Shown one piece after another: positions 1 through 8,482 of a stretch of 64,000 bases of DNA. This DNA comes from JAFGCL01 sp964492335 (GTDB taxonomy: Bacteria > Chloroflexota > Dehalococcoidia > UBA2247 > RBG-13-53-26). Both the position numbers and the translations under genes were made by a program. Within the stretch, counting starts at the first letter, position 1. Each line of letters opens with the position of its first letter. The notes under the pieces were generated by a model. It did not search any database. It was not told the origin of the DNA and was given only the letters and a program-made list of their open reading frames with translations. The DNA lies in the NCBI GenBank assembly GCA_964492335.1, contig CAZBJX010000002.1, positions 62,001 through 126,000 on the forward strand, read 5' to 3'.

Positions 1-2
1 AG

Positions 3-140
3 AAGGACCTGGGAGGCATAGCCGGAATCGTGGGGGCGGAGTGCACCATTCTCCTGGAGCTGCGCAAGATGTCCTTCCCCTACCTGGTGCACTCGCACCT
101 GGGGGCCCGCTGGGAAGGGTCAGCCCTGAGGAGCAGGTAG
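3..140 (+). CDS. 3' end of an unidentified gene (truncated by the window edge)
   Basis: An open frame enters from the left edge and ends at TAG 138-140, giving about 45 C-terminal residues. The stretch begins KDLGGIAGIVGAEC and continues with hydrophobic and basic residues, including a YLVHSHLG segment. Composition looks like real protein, unlike the overlapping frame that stays open to 277 and is rich in Pro, Ala and Gly. Too little is present to name a family. The next gene lies about 175 bp downstream behind a possible promoter, so this is probably the last gene of its own unit. Confidence 0.35.
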   Translation, partial: KDLGGIAGIVGAECTILLELRKMSFPYLVHSHLGARWEGSALRSR

Positions 141-245
141 CCTCTGCCGGCAGCGGGGCCGGTCTCAAGCCCGGCGGCCTGGCAACACCCTCGCCGGACG
201 CGACGCGGCCCGTGCCAGCGGCTCGGGGGAGGGCGGGGGCCCGGT

Positions 246-275
246 TTGAAAACCGCCGCGGGAAGGTGACACAAT
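246..275 (+). promoter_or_regulatory. possible promoter for the tandem CoA-transferase genes
   Basis: TTGAAA at 246-251 is followed after 18 bp by CACAAT at 270-275, in the only A+T-rich patch of the 175-bp gap before the CoA-transferase at 316. Matches are moderate, so this is a suggestion only. Confidence 0.3.
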
Positions 276-315
276 AATAGCGTGCGGCTGCCCCGTCAGC
301 CTGCGCCATGAGACT

Positions 316-1590
316 ATGGATGCTGTCTCCCCGACCGCCTGCAATGGCCGCGATACCATGCTCGGCCCCTACCGGGTGCTCGACCTTGCCGACGAGAAGG
401 GCCTGCTCTGCGGCAGGGCGCTGGGAGACCTCGGGGCTGACGTCATCAAGATCGAGCCGCCGGGGGGCCATGAATGTCGCGACCTGGGCCCCTTCTACCG
501 GGACCTGCCCAGCGGCGAGGAGGGCCTCTACTGGTTCGCCGCCAACGCGGGCAAGAGGAGCATCACCCTGGACCTGGAGTCGGGCGAGGGAAGGGACCTC
601 TTTCGGCAGCTCATAGCCAGGGCCGATATCGTCATCGAGTCCTTCGCGCCCGGCTACCTGGAGGGCCTGGGGCTGGGATACGGGGCCCTGTCCGAGATCG
701 ATCCCGGCATCATCCTGACCTCCATCACGCCCTTCGGCCAGAGCGGGCCCTATCGCGACTACCGCACCTGCGACCTGGTGAGCATGGCGCTCTCCGGGTA
801 CCTGTACCTTACGGGCGATCCGGACAGGCCGCCGGTACGGATCGGGTGGCCCCAGGCCTACCTCCATGCCGGCATGGCGGGGGCCGCGGGGACCATGGTG
901 GCCCACTATCACCGCCAGGTGACGGGAGAAGGGCAGTGGGTGGATGTCTCCATCCAGGAGGCCTGCTCCTGGATACCTACCGATTCCGCCATCTACTGGG
1001 AGATGAACCGGGTCCTTGAGGAGAGGCACGGCGGCGTTCGGGTGCGGCCGACCACCGGCGCGCGCATGAAGCGGGTCTGGGAGTGCCGGGACGGCTACGT
1101 CAGCTTCGACATGTACGGCGCCCGGCTGGCGCGCAACTTCATGACGCCGCTGGTGGCCTGGATGTCCGAGGAGGGGGCGGCGCCGGACTTCCTGAAGGAG
1201 ATCGACTGGGGCACCTTCGACTACTTCGCCGCGCCACCGGAGCTGGTGGAGCGGGTGGCCGTGCCCGTGGCGCGGTTCTTCAGGGAGCGCACCCGGGACG
1301 AGTTGCTGTGGGGAGGGGTGGCCCGGCGCTGCTGCATCTACCCGGTGGCCACTCCCGGGGATGTGGCCCGCAGCCGGCAGCTTGAGGAGAGGGGCTTCTG
1401 GGTGGACATGGAGCACCCGGCGCTGGGCCGCGCCGTGAGGTACCCGGGGTCCTGCATCCGGGCGTCGGAGACGGCTGCAGGGGCCTCGAGGCGGGCGCCG
1501 CGGGTGGGCGAGCACAACGTAGAGGTGTACGGGGAGTTGGGGCTCACCCGCAAAGACCTGCTGACGCTGCGGCGCAGGGGGACCATCTAG
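316..1590 (+). CDS. family III CoA-transferase (CaiB/BaiF), first of a tandem pair
   Basis: A 424-residue protein of the usual length for family III (CaiB/BaiF/formyl-CoA transferase) enzymes, which move CoA between carboxylic acids through an aspartyl-CoA anhydride. Visible hallmarks are VLDLADEKG near residue 21, the LGDLGADVIKIEPPGG segment (about 37-51), the ANAGKRSITLDL segment (about 76-87) and TPFGQSGPY (about 138-146). Asp153 in TCDLVSMALSG sits where the catalytic Asp is expected. ATG 316 is taken as start. ATG 358 (MLGPYRVLDL) is equally possible, and neither has a clear ribosome-binding site. The next gene is also a CoA-transferase and starts 2 bp after this stop, so the two are co-transcribed and may form a heteromer like BbsE/BbsF. 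The substrate cannot be told from sequence. Confidence 0.88.
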   Translation: MDAVSPTACNGRDTMLGPYRVLDLADEKGLLCGRALGDLGADVIKIEPPGGHECRDLGPFYRDLPSGEEGLYWFAANAGKRSITLDLESGEGRDLFRQLIARADIVIESFAPGYLEGLGLGYGALSEIDPGIILTSITPFGQSGPYRDYRTCDLVSMALSGYLYLTGDPDRPPVRIGWPQAYLHAGMAGAAGTMVAHYHRQVTGEGQWVDVSIQEACSWIPTDSAIYWEMNRVLEERHGGVRVRPTTGARMKRVWECRDGYVSFDMYGARLARNFMTPLVAWMSEEGAAPDFLKEIDWGTFDYFAAPPELVERVAVPVARFFRERTRDELLWGGVARRCCIYPVATPGDVARSRQLEERGFWVDMEHPALGRAVRYPGSCIRASETAAGASRRAPRVGEHNVEVYGELGLTRKDLLTLRRRGTI

Positions 1591-1592
1591 CC

Positions 1593-2828
1593 GTGGAGGT
1601 CCCGGACGGGCAGAAGGGGCGGCAGGCCCTCGCCGGCCTGAAGGTGCTGGACTTCTCCTGGTTCATCTCGGGCCCGCTGGTGGCCAGGTTCCTGGGCGAC
1701 TGCGGAGCGGAAGTGGTCCACGTCGAGTCCGGCACCCGGCCGGACAACATGCGCGCCACCCTGCCCATGAAGGACAACGTCCCCGGCATCAACCGCTCGG
1801 CGGCCTTCGCCAGGTACAACGGCAGCAAGTACGGCATCACCCTCAACCTGGCCCATCCCAAGGGCGTGGAGATCGCCCGGAGGCTGGCGGCCTGGGCGGA
1901 CGTGGTGGTGGAGAACTTCAGCTCGGGGACCATGGAGAGGATGGGCCTGGGCTACCGGCATCTCAAGGAGGCCAGCCCGGGTCTCATCATGGTGAGCCTG
2001 CCCATGTTCGGCCACAGCGGGCCGCTGGCCCGGCACCCGGGCCTGGGGTCGCAGCTGGCGGACCTGATCGGCTTCGGGGACCTGACCGGCTGGCCGGACC
2101 GGCCGCCGGTGTCGCCGCCGGGGGCCTACACCGACTTCATCTCTCCCTATTATGCGGTCACGGCCCTCATGGCCGCGCTCGACTACCGGCGGCGCACCGG
2201 GAAGGGCCAGTACATCGAGGTCTCCCAGTATGAAGCGGGCGTCCAGTTCGTGGGTCCGCTGGTGATGGACTGGTTCGTGCACCGGCGGGAGCCGGCCCGG
2301 GCGGGCAACCGCTGCCCCGGGGTGGCGCCGCATGGCGTCTACCGCTGCCGGGGGGACGACAGGTGGTGCGCCATCGCCGCCTTCACCGAGGAGGAGTGGC
2401 GCGCCCTGTGCACCGCCATGGGCCAGCCCGGGCTGGCCGGAGATCCCCGCTTCGTGACCGTCATCGCCCGGCTGCGCCACCAGGAGGAGCTGGATGAGCT
2501 GATAGAGGGGTGGACGCTTGCGCGGCCGGCCGAGGAGGCCATGGCGCTGCTGCAGGGGCACGGCGTGGCCGCCGGGGTGGTGTGCAACGGGCGGGACCAG
2601 AATGAGGACCCGCATCTGCAGGCCAGGGGGTTCTACCGGGAGCTGGAGCACTCGGAGATCGGCCGCCACCGCTACCCCATGCCCCCCTTTCGGCTGTCCG
2701 GGACCCCGGCGGGGCCGGCGAAGCCCGCACCCTGCCTGGGGCAGCACAACGAGCACGTCTTCCGGAAGGTCCTGGGCCTGGGGGACGAGGAGTTCGTCAG
2801 CCTGCTCAACGAAGGGGTATTCGATTGA
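1593..2828 (+). CDS. family III CoA-transferase (CaiB/BaiF), second of a tandem pair
   Basis: 411 residues from a GTG start 2 bp after the preceding stop. Family III features are clear: GLKVLDFSWFISGPL near residue 15, LGDCGAEVVHVES, the GSKYGITLNLAHPKG segment and GKGQYIEVSQYEA around 208-220. By eye, when LTGWPDRPPV here is aligned with LTGDPDRPPV of the upstream partner, the position of the partner's catalytic Asp153 is Gly. If that holds, this may be a structural or substrate-binding subunit of a heteromeric CoA-transferase rather than an independent enzyme, as in two-subunit members such as BbsEF. The assignment to the family is firm; the subunit role is inference. Confidence 0.87.
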   Translation: MEVPDGQKGRQALAGLKVLDFSWFISGPLVARFLGDCGAEVVHVESGTRPDNMRATLPMKDNVPGINRSAAFARYNGSKYGITLNLAHPKGVEIARRLAAWADVVVENFSSGTMERMGLGYRHLKEASPGLIMVSLPMFGHSGPLARHPGLGSQLADLIGFGDLTGWPDRPPVSPPGAYTDFISPYYAVTALMAALDYRRRTGKGQYIEVSQYEAGVQFVGPLVMDWFVHRREPARAGNRCPGVAPHGVYRCRGDDRWCAIAAFTEEEWRALCTAMGQPGLAGDPRFVTVIARLRHQEELDELIEGWTLARPAEEAMALLQGHGVAAGVVCNGRDQNEDPHLQARGFYRELEHSEIGRHRYPMPPFRLSGTPAGPAKPAPCLGQHNEHVFRKVLGLGDEEFVSLLNEGVFD

Positions 2829-2908
2829 TCGGGGCGTGGGGCCGCCCGGCCTGCGCTGCCCGGAGAGCGGGCCCGCTGGGATATGGCAGTCAGAGAAAGG
2901 AGGAGTCT

Positions 2909-3340
2909 ATGAAGCGTACTTCGGCCTGTTGGCCCGGCATCCTGCTGGCGGTGGTGATGGTGGTGCTGCTGCCGCTTGTGGCCTGCTCCATGGGGAGTGG
3001 CGCGCGCAGCAGCTTCTGTGACGCCGGGGAGTCCGACCTGGACTTCAGCGGCGCGGCCGGCGATTTCTTCACGTACTCACTGTTCCGCCTGGACACGGGG
3101 GCGGCCCCCCGCACCCTGAGGACCCCCGGCGCCGCCGAGATGATAGACTACATCCCCTCGGCCACGGTGGGGCAGGTGATGGGGTTCGCGGTGGCGGCGG
3201 ACGGCTTCAATGCGGTGATCATCGCCGGGGGCGAGGGCGTGACGGTCAGGCCCGGGGCTTCGGTGGTGGAAGCCAACACCACGCGGCTGCTGTTCTGCGT
3301 TATCGACAGCACCGAGGACCATCAGCTGACCGTCTATTAG
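2909..3340 (+). CDS. putative lipoprotein of unknown function
   Basis: 143 residues. The start ATG 2909 is set by a strong AAAGGAGGAG ribosome-binding site at about 2896-2905, although the frame is open further upstream. Residues 1-27 form a typical lipoprotein signal: MKRTS, a hydrophobic core, then LPLVACS with the lipobox Cys. The remainder is a small, probably beta-rich extracytoplasmic domain with no motif I recognise, containing two further Cys residues that could form a disulfide. It is convergent with the acyl-CoA dehydrogenase, with only 34 bp between stops. It could be an anchored binding or structural protein; function unknown. Confidence 0.68.
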   Translation: MKRTSACWPGILLAVVMVVLLPLVACSMGSGARSSFCDAGESDLDFSGAAGDFFTYSLFRLDTGAAPRTLRTPGAAEMIDYIPSATVGQVMGFAVAADGFNAVIIAGGEGVTVRPGASVVEANTTRLLFCVIDSTEDHQLTVY

Positions 3341-3376
3341 CGCGCCGGCTGCTTCAGGTCCTCCCGGGAGGGCGCT
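3339..3376. terminator. possible bidirectional terminator between convergent genes
   Basis: The 34-bp gap contains the perfect palindrome CTCCCGGGAG (3361-3370). The outer pentamers AGCGC (3339-3343) and GCGCT (3372-3376) are complementary and overlap both stop codons. There is no T-tract, so this is only a plausible shared terminator. Confidence 0.3.
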
Positions 3377-4550
3377 AGAGCCTGGGCAGCCCCAGTCCCC
3401 TCTGGGCGATGATATTGCGCTGGACCTCGGATGTCCCCGCACCCACCGTGGCGGCGGCGGCGTACAGGTACTGGCGGTAGAAGAACCCGGCCAGGGGGGC
3501 GTACCTGGAGCCTTCTCCCAGCAGCCCGAAGCCGCGGGTGATCTGCAGGCCGGCCTGGGCCGCCCGCTGCTGCAGCTCGGCCCCGAAGACCCGGGACATG
3601 GAGGCCTCGTGGTCCATGGGCCTGCCGGTGCTCTGCAGCCAGGCGATGCGCAGGGCCAGCAGGCGCGAGACTTCGCCCTCTATGGTCAGCTGCACCAGGC
3701 GGTTGCGCACCAGCGGGTCCTTGAAGAGCGGCACCCCGTTGCGCTTGTTCTCTCTGGCGAATTCCACCAGGCGGTCGATGTTGCGGCGGGCGGCGGCGAT
3801 GCGGTGGATCCCGGACCTCTCATAGCCGAGGGTGGCGCCGGTGACCCTCCACCCGTCATTCTGCTTCCCCACCATGTTCTCCTTGGGCACGACCACGTTG
3901 TCGAAGAATATCTCGCAGTAGGTCCCCACTATGTTTGGCAGGAACCGGACGGTCACACCGGGGGTGTTCAGGTTCACCAGGAGGAAGGTGATGCCCCTGT
4001 GCTTGGGGGCGGTGGGGTCCGACCTCACCAGGGTAAGGGCCCACTTGGCGCGGTGGGCGCCGGTGCTCCAGACCTTCTGGCCGTCAACCACGAAGTGGTC
4101 GCCCTTGTCCACGGCCTTGGTGGACAGCGCCGCCAGGTCGGAGCCGGCCCCCGGCTCGCTGAAGGCCTGGCACCAGACTTCCTCACCCCGGGCGATCCGG
4201 GGCAGATGGTCCTTCTTCTGTTGCTCCGTGCCGTACTGGATCACCGTGGGGGCGCACATCAGCGCGCCCTGAAGGTCCACGCCCGGCAGCTCGGCGAAGT
4301 ACATCTCGTGGCTGAATATGAACTGCTTGGTGACCGAGTCCCATCCACCGTGCTCTCTGGGCCAGGCCAGGGAATGCCAGTTCTTCTCTCCCACCTTGCG
4401 CAGCATGCTGAGGGCGAACTCCCATTCCTCCCCGTCCTTGGCCTCCTGAAGGAGGCCGGTGCCGCTCCATGAGGGGGGCAGTTCCTTCTTGATGAAATCC
4501 CGCACTTCCTGCTGGAAAGCCTGGTCCTCTTTGCTGAACGTAAACTCCAT
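3375..4550 (-). CDS. acyl-CoA dehydrogenase
   Basis: 391 residues, standard length for the flavin-dependent acyl-CoA dehydrogenase superfamily that oxidises acyl-CoA to enoyl-CoA and passes electrons to an electron-transfer flavoprotein. Seen in order: an alpha-helical N-domain (MEFTFSKEDQAFQQEVRDF), the FAD-binding segment CQAFSEPGAGSDLA near 130-144, VWSTGAHRAKW around 160, the beta-domain, and a C-terminal helical domain with RGFGLLGEG and GAGTSEVQRNIIAQRGL. A GGGG-type ribosome-binding site (AGGGGG on the minus strand) lies just upstream of ATG 4550. It is divergent from the acyl-CoA synthetase subunit at 4712, which points to acyl-CoA catabolism. Chain length or branched/aromatic preference cannot be assigned. 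Confidence 0.93.
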   Translation of the reverse strand: MEFTFSKEDQAFQQEVRDFIKKELPPSWSGTGLLQEAKDGEEWEFALSMLRKVGEKNWHSLAWPREHGGWDSVTKQFIFSHEMYFAELPGVDLQGALMCAPTVIQYGTEQQKKDHLPRIARGEEVWCQAFSEPGAGSDLAALSTKAVDKGDHFVVDGQKVWSTGAHRAKWALTLVRSDPTAPKHRGITFLLVNLNTPGVTVRFLPNIVGTYCEIFFDNVVVPKENMVGKQNDGWRVTGATLGYERSGIHRIAAARRNIDRLVEFARENKRNGVPLFKDPLVRNRLVQLTIEGEVSRLLALRIAWLQSTGRPMDHEASMSRVFGAELQQRAAQAGLQITRGFGLLGEGSRYAPLAGFFYRQYLYAAAATVGAGTSEVQRNIIAQRGLGLPRL

Positions 4551-4630
4551 GTGACCCCCTGATGGTTTTCTCCGAGTATGAGTTTACGCTGGCCGAAGGC
4601 GGAGTGTCAAAAGCCCCCCTCGCCGGCAAC

Positions 4631-4659
4631 TTGCCGCGTACCACCCTGAAACGTATAAT
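4631..4659 (+). promoter_or_regulatory. sigma-70-type promoter of the ATP-grasp acyl-CoA synthetase gene
   Basis: TTGCCG at 4631-4636 and a perfect TATAAT at 4654-4659 are separated by exactly 17 bp. The predicted start is near 4666, which leaves a leader of about 46 nt containing GGAGG at 4699-4703, 8 bp before ATG 4712. Confidence 0.7.
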
Positions 4660-4711
4660 AGCGAGCTAAGGGCCAGTCCCGAATTCCTGAGAAGAGATGG
4701 AGGGCGACTGA

Positions 4712-5416
4712 ATGGACAAGGCTATCCTGCAGCGGGCCAAACAGGAGAAGAGGACGCTCCTCACCGAGGTCGAGTCGAAGCAGGTGGTGGAGCAGGCCGG
4801 CATCAGCGTTGTCAAGGCCAGGCTGGCGGCCTCTGCCGCCGAAGCGGCGGTCGTGGCAAAGGAGACCGGCTTCCCCGTGGTGCTCAAAGTCGCCTCGCCG
4901 GACATCATCCACAAGAGCGATATCGGCGGCGTCAGGGTAGGGCTGGCCAATGCCACTCAGGTGCGCCAGGCCTACAGGGAGATCATGGCGGCGGTCAAGG
5001 AGAAGGAGCCCAGGGCCAGGGTCCACGGGGTCTCGGTGCAGGCCATGGCCAGGCCGGGCGTCGAGGTGATAATCGGAATGACCAAGGATGCGCAGTTCGG
5101 GCCGGTGCTGATGTTCGGCCTGGGGGGCATCCTGGTGGAGATCCTGAAGGATGTGTCCTTCAGGATCGTTCCCCTGGAGAAGAAGGACGCCAGGGAGATG
5201 GTCCGGGACATCAAGGGCTTCCCGGTCCTCGAGGGGTATCGCGGCCAGCCCCCGTCCGATGTGGCCGCCCTGGAGAACATGATCATGAAGGTCTCCGCGT
5301 TCGTGGAGAAGACGCCCCAGATCAAGGAGCTCGATCTCAACCCGGTGTTCGCGTACAGCAAAGGGGCGGTGGCGGTGGATGCCAGGGTGGTGCTGGAGCC
5401 GGACGCCATCAAATGA
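4712..5416 (+). CDS. ATP-grasp (beta) subunit of ADP-forming acyl-CoA synthetase
   Basis: 234 residues matching the beta subunit (ATP-grasp domain) of ADP-forming acetyl/acyl-CoA synthetase, which interconverts acyl-CoA + ADP + Pi and acid + ATP + CoA. Diagnostic segments are the FPVVLKVASPDIIHKSDIGG block near residues 50-70, GVEVIIGMTKDAQFGPVLMFGLGG around 112-135 and IKELDLNPVF near the C-terminus. The CoA-binding and ligase domains (alpha subunit) are not adjacent, so a partner must be encoded elsewhere if the enzyme is active. The gene overlaps comEA by 4 bp, an odd pairing suggesting simple operon packing. It is preceded by a good promoter. Confidence 0.88.
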   Translation: MDKAILQRAKQEKRTLLTEVESKQVVEQAGISVVKARLAASAAEAAVVAKETGFPVVLKVASPDIIHKSDIGGVRVGLANATQVRQAYREIMAAVKEKEPRARVHGVSVQAMARPGVEVIIGMTKDAQFGPVLMFGLGGILVEILKDVSFRIVPLEKKDAREMVRDIKGFPVLEGYRGQPPSDVAALENMIMKVSAFVEKTPQIKELDLNPVFAYSKGAVAVDARVVLEPDAIK

Positions 5417-5955
5417 GCCGGCGCGGCGCCCGGGAGAAGTGGTGGCTGCTGGCCCTGGGCCTGCTGGCGGCAGCCCTGGTGGCCGGCGTGGCGGCCTTCA
5501 CCGTCAAGTATCTCTCGCGGCCGCGGCCTGTTGAGGTGGCCCTGGCCCGGGTTGAAGCCGGCTTTCCGGTTGAAGTCTACCTCGGCGGGGCGGTGGAGCA
5601 GGAGGGCATCTACAGCGTCGGCGCCGACACCGCGCTGGGCGATGTCCTGCGGCGGGCGGGGATCACCCTCTCCGATGATGGTCTCCTCAGGGTCAGGGTC
5701 ACCGTGCTGGGCGCCGGCCAGGAGGCGCTCCCCGGGGCCGGGGAGCAGGGCCAGTCCGGCAGGACCAATATCAACACGGCCGGCATCGCGGAGCTGGACG
5801 GGCTCCCGGGTATCGGCCCGTCGAAGGCGCAGGCCATCGTCGATTACCGCAACCGGAACGGCCTGTTCCGCACCATAGATGACCTGCTGAATGTTCCCGG
5901 CATAGGGGCCCAGACGCTGGAGCGCATGAGGGGCCTGATCACCGTAATCGATTGA
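5413..5955 (+). CDS. comEA: ComEA-type DNA-binding competence protein
   Basis: 180 residues with the classic ComEA architecture: one N-terminal membrane helix (about residues 12-35), an SLBB-like segment (VYLGGAVEQEGIYSVG to about residue 85), and a C-terminal pair of helix-hairpin-helix motifs (LPGIGPSKAQAIVDYR and VPGIGAQTLERM, about 120-175). ComEA binds incoming double-stranded DNA at the outer face of the membrane during natural transformation. Its start overlaps the stop of the upstream synthetase subunit (ATGA). comEC follows after about 120 bp, the usual partner. Confidence 0.92.
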   Translation: MSRRGAREKWWLLALGLLAAALVAGVAAFTVKYLSRPRPVEVALARVEAGFPVEVYLGGAVEQEGIYSVGADTALGDVLRRAGITLSDDGLLRVRVTVLGAGQEALPGAGEQGQSGRTNINTAGIAELDGLPGIGPSKAQAIVDYRNRNGLFRTIDDLLNVPGIGAQTLERMRGLITVID

Positions 5956-5978
5956 GCCGGCCGGCGGTCCCGGAGGCC

Positions 5979-6008
5979 TTGCATTGCGCCGCGACAATAG
6001 ATCATAAT
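5979..6008 (+). promoter_or_regulatory. possible comEC promoter
   Basis: TTGCAT (5979-5984) and CATAAT (6003-6008) are 18 bp apart in an A+T-rich intergenic region between comEA and comEC. This would give comEC its own promoter in addition to read-through from comEA. Confidence 0.42.
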
Positions 6009-6042
6009 AGATAGGAGCATGATGTGACATAGCGCAATAGAT
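5996..6042. repeat. three AATAGAT heptamers upstream of comEC
   Basis: AATAGAT occurs at 5996-6002, 6006-6012 and 6036-6042, start-to-start spacings of 10 and 30 bp, so all three fall on the same face of the helix. This is conspicuous in a GC-rich genome and may be a binding site for a competence regulator; no known consensus is matched. Confidence 0.4.
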
Positions 6043-6073
6043 TACCCATAGGTAAGAGAATAGTGTAGGGGAC

Positions 6074-8470
6074 ATGAAACTCCTGCGGCTTTGCCTGGCC
6101 TGGGTGGCGGGCGTGTGCCTGGGCTCGCTGCCCTTTCTGCCGCTGCCGGCCCTGGCGGGGGGCGCCGGACTGGCGGTGGTGGTGGTGCGGGTGCGCTGCG
6201 GGAAGGGGTGGGCCCGCGTGGGGCTGGTCCTGGTGGTGCTGGTGGCCGGGGCGGCCTGGTGCCGGGTGAAGGTGCAGCCGTCCACACTGCCGGAGTTCGT
6301 GGGGGAGGTGGTGGTGATGGAGGGCACGGTGGTCCAGGGGACCGAGTGCCGCGGGAGCCGGGCATGGCTGGGCTTGGCCGTGGAGCGGGTCGAGGTGGGT
6401 GAGCGCTTCCGGGAGGTGTCCGGCCGCGTGCTGGTGTACACGGACCCGTATCCCTCTTACAGCCAGGGGGACGTGCTGCGCATCGCCGGCAGGATCAGGC
6501 CGCTCTCGGAGGTCAGCAACGCCGGGTACCGCGAGCACCTGGCGGGGCAGGGCTTCGTGGGGACGGTGGATGGCGGGACCCGAATGGAGCTCATCAGGAG
6601 GAGCTGGCTGTTCGCCTTCAGGGACCGCCTGGCGGCGTCCCTGGGGGAGGCGCTGCCCGAGCCCCAGGCATCGCTGGCGGAGGGGCTTCTCCTGGGCCTT
6701 CGAAGCCACCTGCCGGAGGAGCTCAAGGAGGACTTCCGCAGGACCGGGACCTCCCATCTGCTGGCCATCTCCGGCTTCAACCTGGCGGTCATAGGGGGCG
6801 TGGTGCTGGCGGCGGCCGCCCGCCTCCTGGGGAGGCGGCAGCCGGCGTACCTGGCGGTCACTCTGGTCATCGTGTGGTTGTACTCGGCGCTGACGGGGAT
6901 GCAGCCCCCGGTGCTGCGGGCCGCCATCATGTTCAGCCTCCTGCTGGCGGGCCTGCTGGCAGGGCGCCCGGGTGGCGCGCCGGCCGCACTGGGCCTGGCG
7001 GCAGCGGTCATGACGGGCCTCGATCCGGGCCTCCTCTATGACGTTTCCTTCCAGCTCAGCTTCGCCTCGGTGGCCGGGCTGATGGTGCTCCAGCCGCCCC
7101 TGCAGCGGTGGGGGGAGAGGGTCATGCCGGAAGGCCGCCCGCTGCTGTCCCTGGTCAGACCTCTCTTCAACGCCCTGGCCGCGGGGCTGGCGGCCATCGT
7201 GGCCTCTCTGCCGCTGGTGGCCTGCCACTTCCAGTCCATGCCGCTGGTGGGGCTGCCGGCGACGGTGGCCGCCTCCGTGTTCGTGACCGCCGCCACCCTG
7301 TCTGCGGGGGCCGTGGCCCTGCTGGGCCTGGTCTGGCCGGGAGGCGCCTGGGTTGCCGGCTGGGTGGCATCCTGCTTCCTGATGTGCATCGTCTGGGTGG
7401 TGAAGCTGTCTGCCCGGCTGCCACTGGCCTGCGTGGAGACGGGCGCCGTCCCCTCCGGGGTGGTGTGGGCATACTACCTGGCGCTGCTGGGTGTGGCCGG
7501 CCGGCGCCGGCTGGCCGCAGCCGCCTCCGGGGCTCTGAGGATGGCCCGGGGGGTGGTGGACGGGGCGGCCCGGGCGGCCTGGCGGCTGCCCCGAAAGCCG
7601 ACGGCCGGGGTGCTGGTGGTGAGCGCCGTCCTGGCCTGGGCGGGCTTCGCGTCGCTGCCCGGGGGCCATCTGCAGGTGAGCTTCCTGGATGTCGGGCAGG
7701 GGGATGCCATCCTGGTCATCACCCCGGCCGGCCAGCAGGTCCTCATCGACGGCGGGCCGGGACCGGACACCGCATGCCAGCTCCTGGGGGAGAAGCTCCC
7801 CTTCTGGGACAAGAGCCTGGACGTGGTGGTGCTGACCCACAGCCACGATGACCACCTGGTGGGCCTGCTCCCGGTCCTTGAGCGGTACCGCGTCGGCCTG
7901 GTGGTGGAGTCCGGGGTGGGGGAGGGGCCGCTCTACCGGGAATGGCGGACCCGGGTGGAGGACAGGGGCATTCCGTGGATGGCCGCCCGTGCCGGGCAGT
8001 GGATCGACCTGGGGGAGGGGATATGCCTGGAGGTGGTCCACCCCGGGGACCGCCTGATCGAGGGCACTGCGTCCGAGGCCAACAGCAACTCCCTGGTGCT
8101 GCGGCTGTGCTGGAGGCAGGTGAGCTTTCTGCTGGCGGCCGATGCTGACTGGGAGGCTGAGAGGGTGATGTTGTACGGGGGCGTGGTCCGCGACGTGCAG
8201 AGCGACGTGCTGAAGGTGGGTCACCACGGGAGCAACCTGTCGACCTCCCCGGCGTTCCTGGATGCGGTGGACCCCCGGGTGGCGGTTATCAGTGTCGGCG
8301 CCGGCAACCTCTTCGGCCACCCCGGCGAGGCCACCCTGGCGGCCCTGGACGGGGTGGAGGTCTACCGCACGGACGAGGACGGCACCATCACCTTCACCAC
8401 GGATGGGGAGAGGCTGTGGGTGAGCACGGCCGGAGCCGCCGTTGTCCGAGGCGGCCCTACTCCCCGATGA
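6074..8470 (+). CDS. comEC: ComEC/Rec2 DNA-uptake channel with C-terminal MBL domain
   Basis: 798 residues, full length for ComEC, the inner-membrane channel that passes single-stranded DNA into the cytoplasm in transformation. The order is N-terminal membrane helices and an OB-like segment (to about residue 180), the central Competence domain with many helices (for example TGTSHLLAISGFNLAVIGG around 226-245 and MQPPVLRAA near 277), and a C-terminal metallo-beta-lactamase domain with LDVGQGDAILV, LIDGGPG, LTHSHDDHLVGL and KVGHHGSN, the region proposed to degrade the non-transforming strand. GGGGAC precedes ATG 6074. It ends 12 bp before the convergent PAS/HD-GYP gene. Confidence 0.95.
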   Translation: MKLLRLCLAWVAGVCLGSLPFLPLPALAGGAGLAVVVVRVRCGKGWARVGLVLVVLVAGAAWCRVKVQPSTLPEFVGEVVVMEGTVVQGTECRGSRAWLGLAVERVEVGERFREVSGRVLVYTDPYPSYSQGDVLRIAGRIRPLSEVSNAGYREHLAGQGFVGTVDGGTRMELIRRSWLFAFRDRLAASLGEALPEPQASLAEGLLLGLRSHLPEELKEDFRRTGTSHLLAISGFNLAVIGGVVLAAAARLLGRRQPAYLAVTLVIVWLYSALTGMQPPVLRAAIMFSLLLAGLLAGRPGGAPAALGLAAAVMTGLDPGLLYDVSFQLSFASVAGLMVLQPPLQRWGERVMPEGRPLLSLVRPLFNALAAGLAAIVASLPLVACHFQSMPLVGLPATVAASVFVTAATLSAGAVALLGLVWPGGAWVAGWVASCFLMCIVWVVKLSARLPLACVETGAVPSGVVWAYYLALLGVAGRRRLAAAASGALRMARGVVDGAARAAWRLPRKPTAGVLVVSAVLAWAGFASLPGGHLQVSFLDVGQGDAILVITPAGQQVLIDGGPGPDTACQLLGEKLPFWDKSLDVVVLTHSHDDHLVGLLPVLERYRVGLVVESGVGEGPLYREWRTRVEDRGIPWMAARAGQWIDLGEGICLEVVHPGDRLIEGTASEANSNSLVLRLCWRQVSFLLAADADWEAERVMLYGGVVRDVQSDVLKVGHHGSNLSTSPAFLDAVDPRVAVISVGAGNLFGHPGEATLAALDGVEVYRTDEDGTITFTTDGERLWVSTAGAAVVRGGPTPR

Positions 8471-8482
8471 TCTTCACCGCCT

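Noticed and set aside
41..277. A 78-residue open frame near the left edge
   Set aside because: Pro/Ala/Gly-rich, no ribosome-binding site, and it overlaps the more protein-like frame ending at 140.
6002..8320. A 772-residue minus-strand open frame opposite comEC
   Set aside because: Composition is His/Gln/Pro/Arg-rich low complexity, while the plus strand encodes an intact ComEC with all motifs.
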